A stretch of 64,000 nt of DNA from Planctomycetaceae bacterium (GCA_024742875.1 JANSXP010000016.1:1-64000), one strand, 5' to 3'. Shown: positions 55,601-63,494, numbered from the stretch's first letter. Translations and numbers: made by a program. The notes: generated from the sequence alone by a model not told the origin.

Positions 55601-58449
55601 CCTGTGGCATTGGATGGCCCGTTGTTACGAGCTTCTATCGTGTAGATCAGATTTCCGGTGCCGCTGCCAGCGGTGAGCGGATCGGCGTTGTCTGTCTTGA
55701 TGACCTCGATGTCCACCAGGCGCTGGACGGCGGTGGTCTCACTGACGGAGTTGTTGGCGGTTGTGGATTCCGACTCTGTGACACCGCTGACGACTGCCGT
55801 GTTGGTGACTGTCGCCGGCGAGGCCGTGTTATCCACGGTGATGGTGAGTGTCAGAGTTTCGGAATCACCGTTTGGCAGGTTGCCCACGGTCCAGAGCCCC
55901 GTGATCGCACTGAAGCTGGTGCTGCCCGTGCTGGAGGTTCCCGTCAGTGCCCAGCCGGATGGCAGCGTGGTGACCAGTGCGTCCGTGACGGTCACGCCCG
56001 TCGCATCGGACGGGCCGTTGTTGGTGACTGTGACCGAATAGATAAGGTTGCCGTTTCCGCTGCCGGCAATCACCGGATCCGCGTTGTCCGACTTGAATAC
56101 CTGAATGTCCACCAGCCGCGTCACGACCGTGTTTTCTGAAGCCACATTGTTGCTGGTTGTGGATTCCGATTCGGTGACGGCCGTCACGGCCGCCGAGTTG
56201 GTGACGGTCCCGGCGGCCGCCGCGTTGCCGACGGTCAGTGTGAGGGTGAGTGTCCGTGAATCGCCGGCCGCAAGGTCGCCAATGTTCCACAGCCCCGTGG
56301 CCGTTTGAAAAGTGCTGCCCAGATTGCCGCTGCCGGACACCAGCGTCCAGCCAGCCGGAAGAGCGGTGACGAAGGCGTCGGTAATCTGCACACCGCTGGC
56401 ATCGGAGGGACCGTTATTGGTGGCAGTGACCGTGTAGACCAGATTGCCCGCCCCGCTGCCGGCCGTCACAGGATCCACGTTGTCGGACTTGGCGAGGGCA
56501 ATATCCACCAGCCGCACGACCTGCGTGGTTTCTGAAACGGCGTTGTTGGTGGTCGTCACTTCTGTCTGCCCGACTGAACTGACGAAGGCCGTGTTGGTGG
56601 TGGTGGCCGCCGCCGCACTGCTGCCCACGGTGAGCGTGATCGTCAGCGTTGCTGTGGCTGCGCTTGCCAGATCACCGATGGCCCAGACACCGTTGAGGGG
56701 GTTGAACGAAGTCGTTCCCGAGCCTGTTGCTGAGACCAGCGTCCAGCCGGCCGGCAAACTGGAAATCAGCGGGTCGGTGACCTGCACACTGGTAGCATCG
56801 GACGGCCCCGTGTTGGACGCTTCAATGGTGTACGTGAGATTGCCGGCTCCGCTGCCGGCTGTGACCGGATCACCGCTGTCGGTTTTGGACAGGGCGATGT
56901 CCACCAGTTCCAGCACGCCAAAGTCCAGCGTCAGATTGGTGTTGTTGTCCGCGTCGCCATCTGTGACGGGCTCGTCATTGATTGCCAGGGTGATGGTCCG
57001 TGAGGCCACGGCGCCTGACGCGGCCAGACCGTTGTCGTCGCTGTCGGTGTTGTTGTCCGGATCCGGAGTGGGATCGTTGCCCGTGCTGGTGACAAAGTTG
57101 GTCAGCAGCCCGCTGAAATTGGCGGCATTCATCACCACCAGATAGTCGCCGGGGAACAGGTTGGTGAAGGCGTACTGTCCTCCACCGGATGTTGTCGCCG
57201 TGCTGGTGGCATCTGTCACCTGCAGGTCCTGACCGGCTTCAAAGTCGCCACTGCCGTTGGTGTCGGCAAACAGCGTGAGGGCCACGCCATCGATGCCAGC
57301 TTCCACACCGTTGATGGCCCCGGAATTGTCCGCATCACCGAAGACAGTCCCGCCGAGTGTCAGCGGTTCGTAGTTGAGAAAACTGGCTGTGAAAATGGTG
57401 GGGCCGTGCGCCTGAAACAGGTTGATTTGCCCGTCGAAGCCCGCCGGCCCTGACAGGCTGATTTCCACAGCCCCCACGCTGGTGAAGTCCGCCGCAGAAC
57501 CTCCGCTGGTGAATGAGGCGTAGGGCAGAAAAATGGTTTCTTCGACGATGGGAATCGTGGCTGTGGTGGCAGAAGAGCGTGCGGCGTCCGAATGAACGGT
57601 GACCGTCAGCGAACCCACCGCATCGCCGCTGCGGGTGATCAGCAGCCCGCTGGAGTCGCCACCGTCCGTCAGATCCACGCCTCCCAGCCCGTCGGGGTCC
57701 AGTGTCGCCGAGCCATCGCTGCCATCCCAGCTGGCCACGCCGCTCCCGGCGGTCCCAGTCCCGGAAGACAGTGCCAGCGTGCCCGCCACCGCGTTGGCCG
57801 ACAGCTCGACATTCAATCCACCGGAGGCGTGCGTGGCCACCAGATCACGTTCGCCGCCCAGCACAGAGACTGTGGCGGCGCTAAAACCGCTCGGTGTGCC
57901 GGAATTGGCGGTGGCCACCTGCGGCGTTGCCGGCGCGTCGAAAGCATCGATCACGGTGCCGGCGATGCCCTGGGCATCGGCCGTCGAAATGACGATCGCA
58001 GACGACACGGAGCCGCCCGATCGCTGCAGCAAACCGGCGATGGCTGGCTGCTCGGCATAGTAGGTTCCGGCAGCCAGATCGGTGAACTGGTAAAAGCCGC
58101 TGGCGTCCGGAAGTGCGGTGCCAATCAGTACGTCATCGCCGACCGCCACGCCCGAGTTGCCCGCGCTTTCCAGCGTGCCATTGACGCCCGCGTCAAACAG
58201 ATGCACGACAACTCCGTCGACCGCATTGCTGAGGGCTTCGCCTGTATCCACCACACCATCGTTATCGATGTCATGAAATGTGGTGCCTTCAATCTGCCCC
58301 AGGCAGTCGGCGCCCGCCAGCAGGCAGCGAGACTCCAGCGGCTGCACCAGCGGCACAGCAGACGTGCGAAACGCGGCTCGTCGTGGTCGACGCCGCACAG
58401 CGTCCGCAAAATATGATCTCCAGCAGCGCAGCCACAGTGAGAAGTTCAT
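49651..58449 (-). CDS. Giant secreted repeat protein (DUF11 repeats, SdrD-B-like and Fn3-like domains)
   Basis: The 2932-residue protein begins with a basic segment and the motif LVQPLESRCLLAGA, then an SdrD B-like domain (GTTFHDIDNDGVVDTGEALS) and another at about 362-450. Residues 516-2098 are twelve DUF11-type units of about 132 residues (VDIxLxKxDNxDPVxAGSGxGNL is not exact but near in each), plus a divergent thirteenth. Two more SdrD-B-like domains (about 2223-2460) and five Fn3-like modules with the S-x-Y-D-V-W-V pattern (about 2487-2932) complete it. Almost no Cys after the N-terminus. It is probably a surface fibre or adhesin, with calcium-binding B domains. It lies 75 bases after the BBP7 gene. 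Confidence 0.92.
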   Translation of the reverse strand: MNFSLWLRCWRSYFADAVRRRPRRAAFRTSAVPLVQPLESRCLLAGADCLGQIEGTTFHDIDNDGVVDTGEALSNAVDGVVVHLFDAGVNGTLESAGNSGVAVGDDVLIGTALPDASGFYQFTDLAAGTYYAEQPAIAGLLQRSGGSVSSAIVISTADAQGIAGTVIDAFDAPATPQVATANSGTPSGFSAATVSVLGGERDLVATHASGGLNVELSANAVAGTLALSSGTGTAGSGVASWDGSDGSATLDPDGLGGVDLTDGGDSSGLLITRSGDAVGSLTVTVHSDAARSSATTATIPIVEETIFLPYASFTSGGSAADFTSVGAVEISLSGPAGFDGQINLFQAHGPTIFTASFLNYEPLTLGGTVFGDADNSGAINGVEAGIDGVALTLFADTNGSGDFEAGQDLQVTDATSTATTSGGGQYAFTNLFPGDYLVVMNAANFSGLLTNFVTSTGNDPTPDPDNNTDSDDNGLAASGAVASRTITLAINDEPVTDGDADNNTNLTLDFGVLELVDIALSKTDSGDPVTAGSGAGNLTYTIEASNTGPSDATSVQVTDPLISSLPAGWTLVSATGSGTTSFNPLNGVWAIGDLASAATATLTITLTVGSSAAAATTTNTAFVSSVGQTEVTTTNNAVSETTQVVRLVDIALAKSDNVDPVTAGSGAGNLVYTVTATNNGPSDASGVQITDAFVTALPAGWTLVSGSGNLGSTFQTATGLWNIGDLAAGDSRTLTLTLTVGNAAAAGTVTNSAAVTAVTESESTTSNNVASENTVVTRLVDIQVFKSDNADPVIAGSGNGNLIYSVTVTNNGPSDATGVTVTDALVTTLPSGWALTGTSSTGSTSFSAITGLWTVGNLPNGDSETLTLTITVDNTASPATVTNTAVVSGVTESESTTANNSVSETTAVQRLVDIEVIKTDNADPLTAGSGTGNLIYTIEARNNGPSNATGVEVTDALMTALPLGWTLDSAVGSGVTSFDTTTGVWTIGDLADGITETLTLTLTVDGRAVNGTVSNTAVVTGVNETETTVANNTARQDTTIARVVDIELTKSDNIDPVIAGSGPGNLVYTITATNNGPSDATNVDIQDAFLTSLPADWSFVGAVGEGGTIYTPATGIWNAGSISASASKTLTVTLTVGSSAIEQTVTNSAAVIGVDQVESTTANNVASETTEVQRIVDISLQKVDNVDPVIAGSGAGNLVYTVTATNNGPSDATGISVNDAFLNSLPTGWTLDSGTATGGTTFDMGTSVWTIGDLAAGDSRTLTLTLTVDDTAASGRSTNVVTVFGTNESDSDVTNNTAAEDTLVARNVDIALTKTDTGDPVLAGGGTGNLTYDITATNNGPSNATGLLITDALIASLPTGWQLVSATPSGSSTFDSFLGIWDIGQLNQGDTESLSITLTVGPSAAEGIVTNSVTVTRVNEVDQDTSNDTATEDTTVQRRVNVGITKTDSSDSVIAGSGTGNLTWTFTASNAGPSDASGIEFTDALIAALPTGWSFESAATATGSFSETTGVWSIPALATGDTATLDVTVNVGSAAIAQVASNTVTLTAINEIDTSTTNNSATETTSISRSVDIQLTKTDNVDPVASGSGIGNLTYTIAATNAGPSDASAVAVTDPLLTSLPTGWRLESATGSGSTTFSAASGVWTVGVLPSGVTQTLTLNLTVDSSAAIGTTTNTASVSGLNETDVDLTSNTASESTTVLRAVDIAVTKSGPSTSVTAGSGGGNLTYTITASNNGPSNATGVALTDALLAALPSGWSLDSAVGSGSTTFNSGTGVWTVGNLNTGVTETLTVTLTVGSAATAGTVTNSVSLTDLDQADSTPTNNTATADTPIARSVDIELTKTDNVDPVFAGSGTDNLVYTITAANSGPSDASGVQISDSLIASLPAGFSVSSATGSHSTSFSQTTGIWDVGVIPAGASRILTLTLTVTDATAVTSVTNTAQVIQVNESDSSPGNDTATETTQVLRAVDIVLTKSDAADPVVAGSGTGNLVYTITAANSGQADATGLQVSDALLTTLPAGISIVSVTGTGGSTFNSATGIWDIGSLAIGDSRELTVVLTVSQLATVSSLTNVVTVAQVDQLDSDLTTNTASETTQIVREVDLVVTKTDDADPLRSPDVLTYTIDVVNSGQSAATDVVLTDTLSMQVTFMSAQTSQGTVSGSGQVVTADIGVLLPGETAVVTIVVSVDLPLGGRIENIATVTSTGTDTDPASNTAAQATVIDPQLFSVSGSVYQDLNDNGVQDAGEAAVAGVQVGIFGRNGLGDDVLQTATTNAAGQYEFTGLLQGEYHLFEVQPLIYEDGSDTAGTGAGSISATNDAFFALNLNAANGSNAVGFNFGEGQIDESKRELLASNTDVDPPPPVDASATGSLSGRVMVDVNNSGILDAGDTPVFAASVTLAGRRTNGQPVLVTARTNTFGEYTFTGLPAGTYSLVQQQPYGLDDGPEQLGTLLAGSVRNDAFAAITLADGATGTGFHFLEREPVQQAAADLQPVVLANGIEASAHPTLSWTEISGVSTYDVWLSQITDGVGVVYRNTAVSGNALTIPTALSLGVHRMWVRAIDSLGRTGPWSRPVTFDVSPQAEIVAPLVSTVQSSPTVVWQSVDGATLYDVVVQDERGIEVARSTNVVGTSVVVPASLTDGRYTVWVRGKNADVVGHWSDGTDFVVTGAPVTLGPTLASVFAAPLLEWTDTGASAYRVWVNDITTTSTKVLETVVSGTSLLMTSGLQGGHRYRYWVQSMDGSTGSDWSAAHTFTVDDTTVITSPVGNVSTNPPTISWTPFAAATHYDVWVSDASGLFLREPAVTGTSYTFGTSLPDGDYQVWVQPEGAGQFAKWSAPVSFSVGALTQPVITFPQTTTANRRPTITWNDDPAAVSTEIWINHVGVTNRVIHELAVAGESFTPGFDLAPGTYAIWVRSRSATGVRSEWSAVLRLDVT
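52157..56904 (-). repeat. Twelve tandem repeats of about 396 bases inside the giant protein gene
   Basis: Each unit encodes one DUF11-type domain of about 132 residues with near-constant phrases TATNNGPSDATG, TDALxxxLPxGW and LTLTLTV. The units differ in DNA sequence but are similar enough to recombine, so copy number may vary between strains and short-read assembly may be unreliable here. Long frames on the plus strand across this region are only mirror images of the repeat. Confidence 0.9.
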
Positions 58450-58524
58450 GAGATGTCCCTGGCAAAGTCAGACCCGGGAGTCAGGCAGAACAGTGGAAGA
58501 GTGAACATTGGAGTCAGCCGGCTG

Positions 58525-60294
58525 TTACCAGCGACGTTCAATGGAAAAGGAAAGACCGTGAGCCAGGTAGTCCGACTCATGCAGTAACACGGCGGGACGA
58601 GTGGCCGAGTTGGGAATGGTGGCGGGGGCAAACTGGTCCGGGTGAACGGCCGGATCGATCTGTTCGGCGGCCCGCAGCACGTTCGTCCAGTAAATCAGGT
58701 CGTAGCCCATACTGAATCTCCAGCCGGATGGCAGTTCGTAACCGATGGCCAGTTCCAGTGACGGCACCACGGAAAATCGATTCTCATCCCAGGAGCCCGA
58801 ATTGGTGGGCTGCGCGTAGAAACCAGAGGATGCGAGTGAGGTGCCGGTGCCGCTGGTGATAGCCGTGTAGCCACTGACGTCCAGCTCCTGGCGAATGGCT
58901 CCCAGGGCCAGATTGACTCCCAGATCGACCGAAAGGGGGCCTTTTTGCCGGCGTCCCCGCAGGCCGATTTCTCCGCCCAGGAAGCTGTTTTCCGTTTTGA
59001 ATGAGTCCAGAATACGAAACTCATTGCCGCTGGCTGCGCTGCGGGCCCATTCGTCAAACAGCACGCTGTCATCGTGATGGATAAATCGCGGGCCCACTCG
59101 CAGACCGAGTGAACGGGACTCGTAGTCAGATCGCAGACACGTGCGACTGTGCCGCGGACCGCGGGTTGGGCTGCCTGGATAGCCGCCCGTGTCCTCCAGA
59201 ATCTCTCCCCACAGGGACAGAGCAATGGAGTACATTCGCGTTTCGGCATTGAACGCCAGCGATCCTTCTGACAGGCCGGTGAAGCCAATCAGCTGAGAAT
59301 CCTGGCGCCCCGATGCTTCGTTGAAGAAGGGGCGAGCCAGAACCGGGGTACCTGCGGAACCGGCCGTGAAGTTGTGGCCGGCGGTGCCCAGCATCAGAAA
59401 TTCTGCCTGCCAGCCGCTGCCGTCGTTTTCCTCGTACCACTGTCCGCCGCGGAGTCGAAAACCGCTGCGAGTCAAATCGAACAGATCACCACCACCCCAC
59501 AGCACACCGGTGTCGGGCTGCCCAATCACACCGGCCTGCAGGCCTGGCGTGCCGGCCGGACTGGTCGTGGCGACCACGGGCACTTCGACGCCGTCGACCC
59601 ACCACAGCAGCACATCGGCGCGGACCCAGTGGTGCGGCTGACGTTCGTCGGGAATGACGAACGGAGCGGGACACATCACGCGGTCTTCCCACGACATCAC
59701 GGCGGGTGATTCGCCAGACAGGTCTGCCGGAGCCGCCTCCGGGTCGGCTTCTGTTGGGGGGGCCGAATCTGCGGTCTGTGCGGTCACATCGACAGGCGGC
59801 AAGACCTGCAGCCCATTAGCTGGCTCGCCTGAGGCGACCGGGGCCGGTGGCGCCATCAGGGCGGCCGTGTGCGGGGGCAGCATTCCGGTCGGAGATTTCG
59901 CCGGTGGGACAGCCGGAGGCGAGAAGGTCTGTTCAATCGAACGAGCGTCTGCCTGGGCACCCGCGTTGATGACCGCTCTCACACGCTGAATCGGACGGCT
60001 GGAGAAAACGGCTGTATCGAGAATCTCCATCTGCTCCGGTGGCAGAACGGAGGCATCAATGCGGCGGGGACGTTCGAACGACGGGGTGAGAGACGCTCGT
60101 CCGTCCCAGTCGATCGGTGGCACAATTTCCACCTGTGAATTGACCTGCGAAGGGGGATGGGAGGGGGGATGGGAGGGGGGATGGTCGTCAGCGCAGACCG
60201 TATTCGTTGCAGGCGTCACACTCGAGGTGAGCACGACGAGCACGAATACGGTCACAACAACCGCGGGAACGATCCGCTGCGGGACGGACAGCAT
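58525..60294 (-). CDS. BBP7-family outer-membrane beta-barrel protein
   Basis: The 589-residue protein has a signal segment (VVVTVFVLVVLTSSVTPATN), a short PPSH tandem repeat, a long Pro/Ala-rich region to about 190, and then a barrel domain starting HHWVRADVLLWWVDGVEVPV. Strand-like phrases include GGQWYEENDGSGWQAEFLML and SLGLRVGPRFIHHDD, and the chain ends GLSFSIERRW with a C-terminal aromatic residue, as outer-membrane barrels recognised by the BAM machinery do. The W-V-R-A-D-x-L-L-W-W start and this end are what I know as the BBP7 family of planctomycetes. Function is unknown; a pore or anchor is possible. It opens the row with the giant protein and haem protein. Confidence 0.9.
   Translation of the reverse strand: MLSVPQRIVPAVVVTVFVLVVLTSSVTPATNTVCADDHPPSHPPSHPPSQVNSQVEIVPPIDWDGRASLTPSFERPRRIDASVLPPEQMEILDTAVFSSRPIQRVRAVINAGAQADARSIEQTFSPPAVPPAKSPTGMLPPHTAALMAPPAPVASGEPANGLQVLPPVDVTAQTADSAPPTEADPEAAPADLSGESPAVMSWEDRVMCPAPFVIPDERQPHHWVRADVLLWWVDGVEVPVVATTSPAGTPGLQAGVIGQPDTGVLWGGGDLFDLTRSGFRLRGGQWYEENDGSGWQAEFLMLGTAGHNFTAGSAGTPVLARPFFNEASGRQDSQLIGFTGLSEGSLAFNAETRMYSIALSLWGEILEDTGGYPGSPTRGPRHSRTCLRSDYESRSLGLRVGPRFIHHDDSVLFDEWARSAASGNEFRILDSFKTENSFLGGEIGLRGRRQKGPLSVDLGVNLALGAIRQELDVSGYTAITSGTGTSLASSGFYAQPTNSGSWDENRFSVVPSLELAIGYELPSGWRFSMGYDLIYWTNVLRAAEQIDPAVHPDQFAPATIPNSATRPAVLLHESDYLAHGLSFSIERRW
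60152..60180 (+). repeat. G-rich 12-base repeat, possible G-quadruplex
   Basis: Five G-runs of three to six bases are separated by A or AT (GGGGGATGGGAGGGGGGATG pattern, period 12). It encodes the PPSH repeat of the BBP7 protein on the other strand. The G-run spacing would suit a G-quadruplex in the template strand near the gene start. Confidence 0.75.
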
Positions 60295-60743
60295 GCGTCT
60301 GTTTGCTCCGTGGAAAATCTGTCTGACCCGTTCTTGAAGGACTGGCTGAAGTCAACGGCGGCAGTGATATTCGTGGAACGGCCGGACGGTCAACGGGCGA
60401 ATCCCGTAGTCATCGGGGTGTTTTCCGGCCGCTGGCGAAATCTGCCGATGACTTTGGTCACGATTGAAAAACGTTCTGTGTACGACGGCGAAACGGCTCC
60501 TGCTGATCGGGCAACTGGCAGGATGTGCGGAAAGTGTTTTCCCTCAAAAATGAGGATTGGAAAATCGCCCCGAAATCCGTTCAAAAAGCTGCGTTCCGGC
60601 AACGCGTGGCCGTTCTGATCACTCAGTCGTTCGGTCGGATCAAAATGCGTGGCCGGTTGCCGAATCTGCGAGGGCGTCTTAGACTGCGGCGTTGTGAATG
60701 ACGGCACCTGCCCTGAAAAAATTCTGTCCCGACTGCCCTGCTC
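60295..60743. other. Divergent intergenic region between BBP7 and MBL genes
   Basis: About 450 bases hold the promoters for the BBP7 row (leftward) and the MBL-fold gene (rightward). Open frames here, including one overlapping the MBL gene on the minus strand, have no protein-like signature. Nothing further is seen. Confidence 0.45.
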
Positions 60744-61529
60744 ATGCTTGCCCGACGCGAACTGTTTCCCAACGTCATCGAACTCAACTTTCAGGCGCGA
60801 CGTCGCTTTGGCTGTTGCGTGTATCTGGTGTTTTCCGGCACAGACTGGGCACTCGTTGACATCGGATATGAGGACACCGTTCAGGAAATCATTGACCTGA
60901 TTCGTGACATGGACTTTCCGCTGGCCAACTGCCGTTATCTGATCGCCACACATGCGGACGCGGATCATGTGCAGGGACTCAATCGAGCGGCCGAATTGCT
61001 CCCGCAGGCGGAAACTGTCGCTCATCCTGACGCCAAAAAGATTCTCGAGGACGGTGATCGCATCGCCTCCTACGCTGAGATTCCCGCGCAGAATATTTCC
61101 ATCGACATGCCCGTGTTCAAAGTCTCCAAAACGGTGACGGACGGTGACACGCTGGAACTGGGCGACCTGGCGCTCGAAGTGTGGGATACGCCAGGACACG
61201 CCACCGGTCAGCTGTCGTTTCGTCTGGGCAACCTGCTGATGTCGGGAGACAATATCTTTCGGGATGGCTGCGTGGGGGGGATCGACGCTCATCACGGCTC
61301 AGATATCCCCGCTTTTATCAAATCCCTCAAACGCATTCAGTCCAGTGATGTCGAGTGGCTGCTGCCCAGCCATGGTCCGGCGTTTGCCAACGATCATGAT
61401 CTGCTGCAGTCCACAATTGAACGCCTGGAGGGCTATCAGCACATGGCTGATTTTGGCACATGTGCTGTGGACTGGCCGCTGCTGGATGAATGGGATGAAG
61501 AACTGGCCAAAGGGACGCCGCCCAAATAA
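60744..61529 (+). CDS. MBL-fold metallo-hydrolase with altered metal motif
   Basis: The 261-residue protein has the metallo-beta-lactamase fold: an N-terminal strand pair ([18 protein letters not shown]), then [11 protein letters not shown] (His70, Asp72, Asp74, His75), [12 protein letters not shown] (His152), LLMSGDN (Asp169) and LLPSHG (His210). The classic motif H-x-H-x-D-H has Asp in place of the second His, so metal site 1 is changed while the other ligands are intact. No signal peptide. Family members include glyoxalase II, lactonases and persulfide dioxygenases; the function here is open. No clear ribosome-binding site is seen before the ATG. Confidence 0.87.
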   Translation: MLARRELFPNVIELNFQARRRFGCCVYLVFSGTDWALVDIGYEDTVQEIIDLIRDMDFPLANCRYLIATHADADHVQGLNRAAELLPQAETVAHPDAKKILEDGDRIASYAEIPAQNISIDMPVFKVSKTVTDGDTLELGDLALEVWDTPGHATGQLSFRLGNLLMSGDNIFRDGCVGGIDAHHGSDIPAFIKSLKRIQSSDVEWLLPSHGPAFANDHDLLQSTIERLEGYQHMADFGTCAVDWPLLDEWDEELAKGTPPK

Positions 61530-61603
61530 TTCTGCCAACCAGATGCGTCGCTGCGACGCGTCGCTGAACCGGACTCACGGACGAGTCAATTGAGGGCCCG
61601 CCG

Positions 61604-62644
61604 ATGATTTCGATTCGAACCCTGCGATGTGTGTCGCAAAGTCTTCTGGTCGGCGTGACGCTGAGCCTTGCGTCAGTGCGTGCCCAGGAGGAAGGCCTCG
61701 ATGACCCACGGGTGGCCATTGCGGACCGAGCGGCAGCGGGCGGGATTGACGCTGCTGACGTTCACGCAGCCGTGCAGAAGAGTTTGCCATACATCGCCGA
61801 ACGCGGGCAGTGGTGGATCGACAAAAAGAAGTGCATCTCCTGTCATCGAACCACGTTTTCCATCTGGGCAGTGGCCGCGGCAGACCGAGCGGGGCTCCAG
61901 GTGAATCGGCAGCAGCTGAATGAGTGGGTGGACTGGTCTTATGACTCGCTGCTGCAGCCCAACGACGATGAAAAAATTGTGGCGACCACCAATCTTGATG
62001 GAGTCGCCCAGTTGCTGCACGTCACACGGGGCCTGCCGGCCGATGAAGATCGAATAACGCAGCAACAGCAGCTGCGAGACTATCTGCAGCAGGGACAGCA
62101 GGATGATGGTTCGTGGCAGCCAGCCGGACAGCTGCCTTCGCAAAAGCGTCCGAAACCGGAGACGACTTGGGTGTCGACGGCCTGGATTGACTACTTCACG
62201 ACAGCCGAAGAACTGGACGCACCACATCGCGGACGCACGGCCGCGTTTCTCGCCGCCTCAACGCCTGAAACAAGCACCGAAGCGTTGATTGTGCGGATGC
62301 TGCTGGCGGATGAGGCTGACCGGGCCCAGGTGCTTTCGTCACTTCTGAATGATCAGCAGAAAGACGGCGGCTGGGGCTGGGTCCGGGGCGAGGAGAGTGA
62401 CGCCATGGCCACCGGGCAGGTCCTGTGGGCCCTTGCGCTGCACAATGATTCTCAGTCGGCTGACGCTCAGCGGCGGGCGGTGGCGTGGCTGCTGTCACAG
62501 CAGCAGGATGACCGCTGGGAAGTGAAGGGCACCAAAAAGAACAAGCAGCATCGCGTGGAGGAGACGGCCACTTATTGGGGGACGTGCTGGGCGGTGATCG
62601 GTCTGCTCGAGGCGACGCAGTCTGCTGAGACGGCCGCCCAATAG
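61604..62644 (+). CDS. Exported alpha-toroid (squalene-cyclase-like) protein with one CxxCH haem motif
   Basis: From ATG 61604 (GAGGG upstream) the 346-residue product has a signal peptide (LLVGVTLSLASVRA). Cys77-x-x-Cys80-His81 in KKKCISCHRTT is a c-type haem attachment motif. The rest follows the helical-toroid pattern of squalene-hopene cyclases and prenyltransferases, with repeats such as QQDDGSWQPAGQ, QQKDGGWGWVRGEE and QQQDDRWEVKG (QW-like motifs). The Asp-rich catalytic motif of true cyclases is not seen, and the protein is half their size, so cyclase activity is unlikely. A periplasmic haem protein using the toroid as scaffold is a fair inference. It is followed by a transporter gene. 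Confidence 0.85.
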   Translation: MISIRTLRCVSQSLLVGVTLSLASVRAQEEGLDDPRVAIADRAAAGGIDAADVHAAVQKSLPYIAERGQWWIDKKKCISCHRTTFSIWAVAAADRAGLQVNRQQLNEWVDWSYDSLLQPNDDEKIVATTNLDGVAQLLHVTRGLPADEDRITQQQQLRDYLQQGQQDDGSWQPAGQLPSQKRPKPETTWVSTAWIDYFTTAEELDAPHRGRTAAFLAASTPETSTEALIVRMLLADEADRAQVLSSLLNDQQKDGGWGWVRGEESDAMATGQVLWALALHNDSQSADAQRRAVAWLLSQQQDDRWEVKGTKKNKQHRVEETATYWGTCWAVIGLLEATQSAETAAQ

Positions 62645-62683
62645 TCTCCTGCTCCTGCTGGCGTCCGTCCGGAATTCTGCCGT

Positions 62684-63478
62684 ATGCTCAATTACGCGGC
62701 CATTGCTGTTGTCGGGTTACTGCTTGGTGTGCTCGGCGGCGGCGGTTCCACTCTCATCCTGCCCGTGCTGGTTTATCTTGTTGGGCTGCCGGCCGTGCAG
62801 GCAACGTCCGCTTCACTGCTGATTGTGGGGGTGGCGGCCGTGTTTGGCGCGGTGGGCTATTTTCGCAAAGGACTGGTGGATCTGCCCGCGGTGGTCATGT
62901 TTGGGGGGCCATCTGTCGCCGGTGTGTTTGTGGCGCGTCTTGTGTTCATGCCGCGGATTCCTCCTGTCCTGTACTCTGCCGAGGGCTTTGAGCTGACCCG
63001 ACGCGGCTTCCTACTGGCCACGTTTTCCGTCCTGGTGCTCATCAGCGCCTTTTGCATGATTCGTCGCGACAGGCGTGCCCCGTCAGAGCGAGCGGCCCCG
63101 CCAGCCGCGCAGCGCACGGCCTGGAAATCTGTGGCGGCCGGGCTGTTTGTCGGGATGTCAACGGGGCTGGTGGGCGCGGGCGGTGGCTTCATGATCGTGC
63201 CCGCGCTGATCATCTTTCTAAAGATGGAGACGAGACAGGCAATTGCGACCTCTCTTTTTGTAATTGCGATGAAGTCCCTGTTGGGTTTTGCTGCCGACGC
63301 CTTTATCGTGTCCGACCTGAACTGGCCTCAACTGACCGGCTTCACACTGGCCGCCGTTGTGGGCATACTCACCGGCGTGCGGCTGAATGCTGTGGTGGAT
63401 GCCGATCGACTGAAAGTGGCGTTTGGATGGCTGGTCCTGGTAATCGGGATCAGCATTCTGGTGAAAGAATTTTACTGA
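62684..63478 (+). CDS. TSUP-family membrane transporter (TauE/SafE type)
   Basis: The 264-residue protein has about eight hydrophobic helices in two similar halves, each with the family loop: VGLLLGVLGGGGSTLILPVL at the start and GMSTGLVGAGGGFMIVPALI at the middle. TSUP proteins export or take up sulfite, sulfoacetate or other organosulfur anions in the inner membrane. It lies between the haem-toroid gene (39 bases) and the cysteine desulfurase gene (16 bases), so a link to sulfur handling is plausible, though the substrate is not shown by the sequence. Confidence 0.9.
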   Translation: MLNYAAIAVVGLLLGVLGGGGSTLILPVLVYLVGLPAVQATSASLLIVGVAAVFGAVGYFRKGLVDLPAVVMFGGPSVAGVFVARLVFMPRIPPVLYSAEGFELTRRGFLLATFSVLVLISAFCMIRRDRRAPSERAAPPAAQRTAWKSVAAGLFVGMSTGLVGAGGGFMIVPALIIFLKMETRQAIATSLFVIAMKSLLGFAADAFIVSDLNWPQLTGFTLAAVVGILTGVRLNAVVDADRLKVAFGWLVLVIGISILVKEFY

Positions 63479-63494
63479 GAAGTGATGCTGTCCC

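Noticed and set aside
52157-56904. CRISPR-like or satellite array
   Set aside because: The repeats are about 396 bases, translate in one frame and form protein domains; no short repeat-spacer pattern exists.
52634-57145. Series of long plus-strand frames with Val/Ser/Thr-rich products
   Set aside because: They repeat with the same period as the DUF11 units on the other strand and are shadows of that gene.
60390-61295. Minus-strand frame of 301 codons over the MBL gene
   Set aside because: It is the mirror of a clear MBL-fold gene; its product has no family features.
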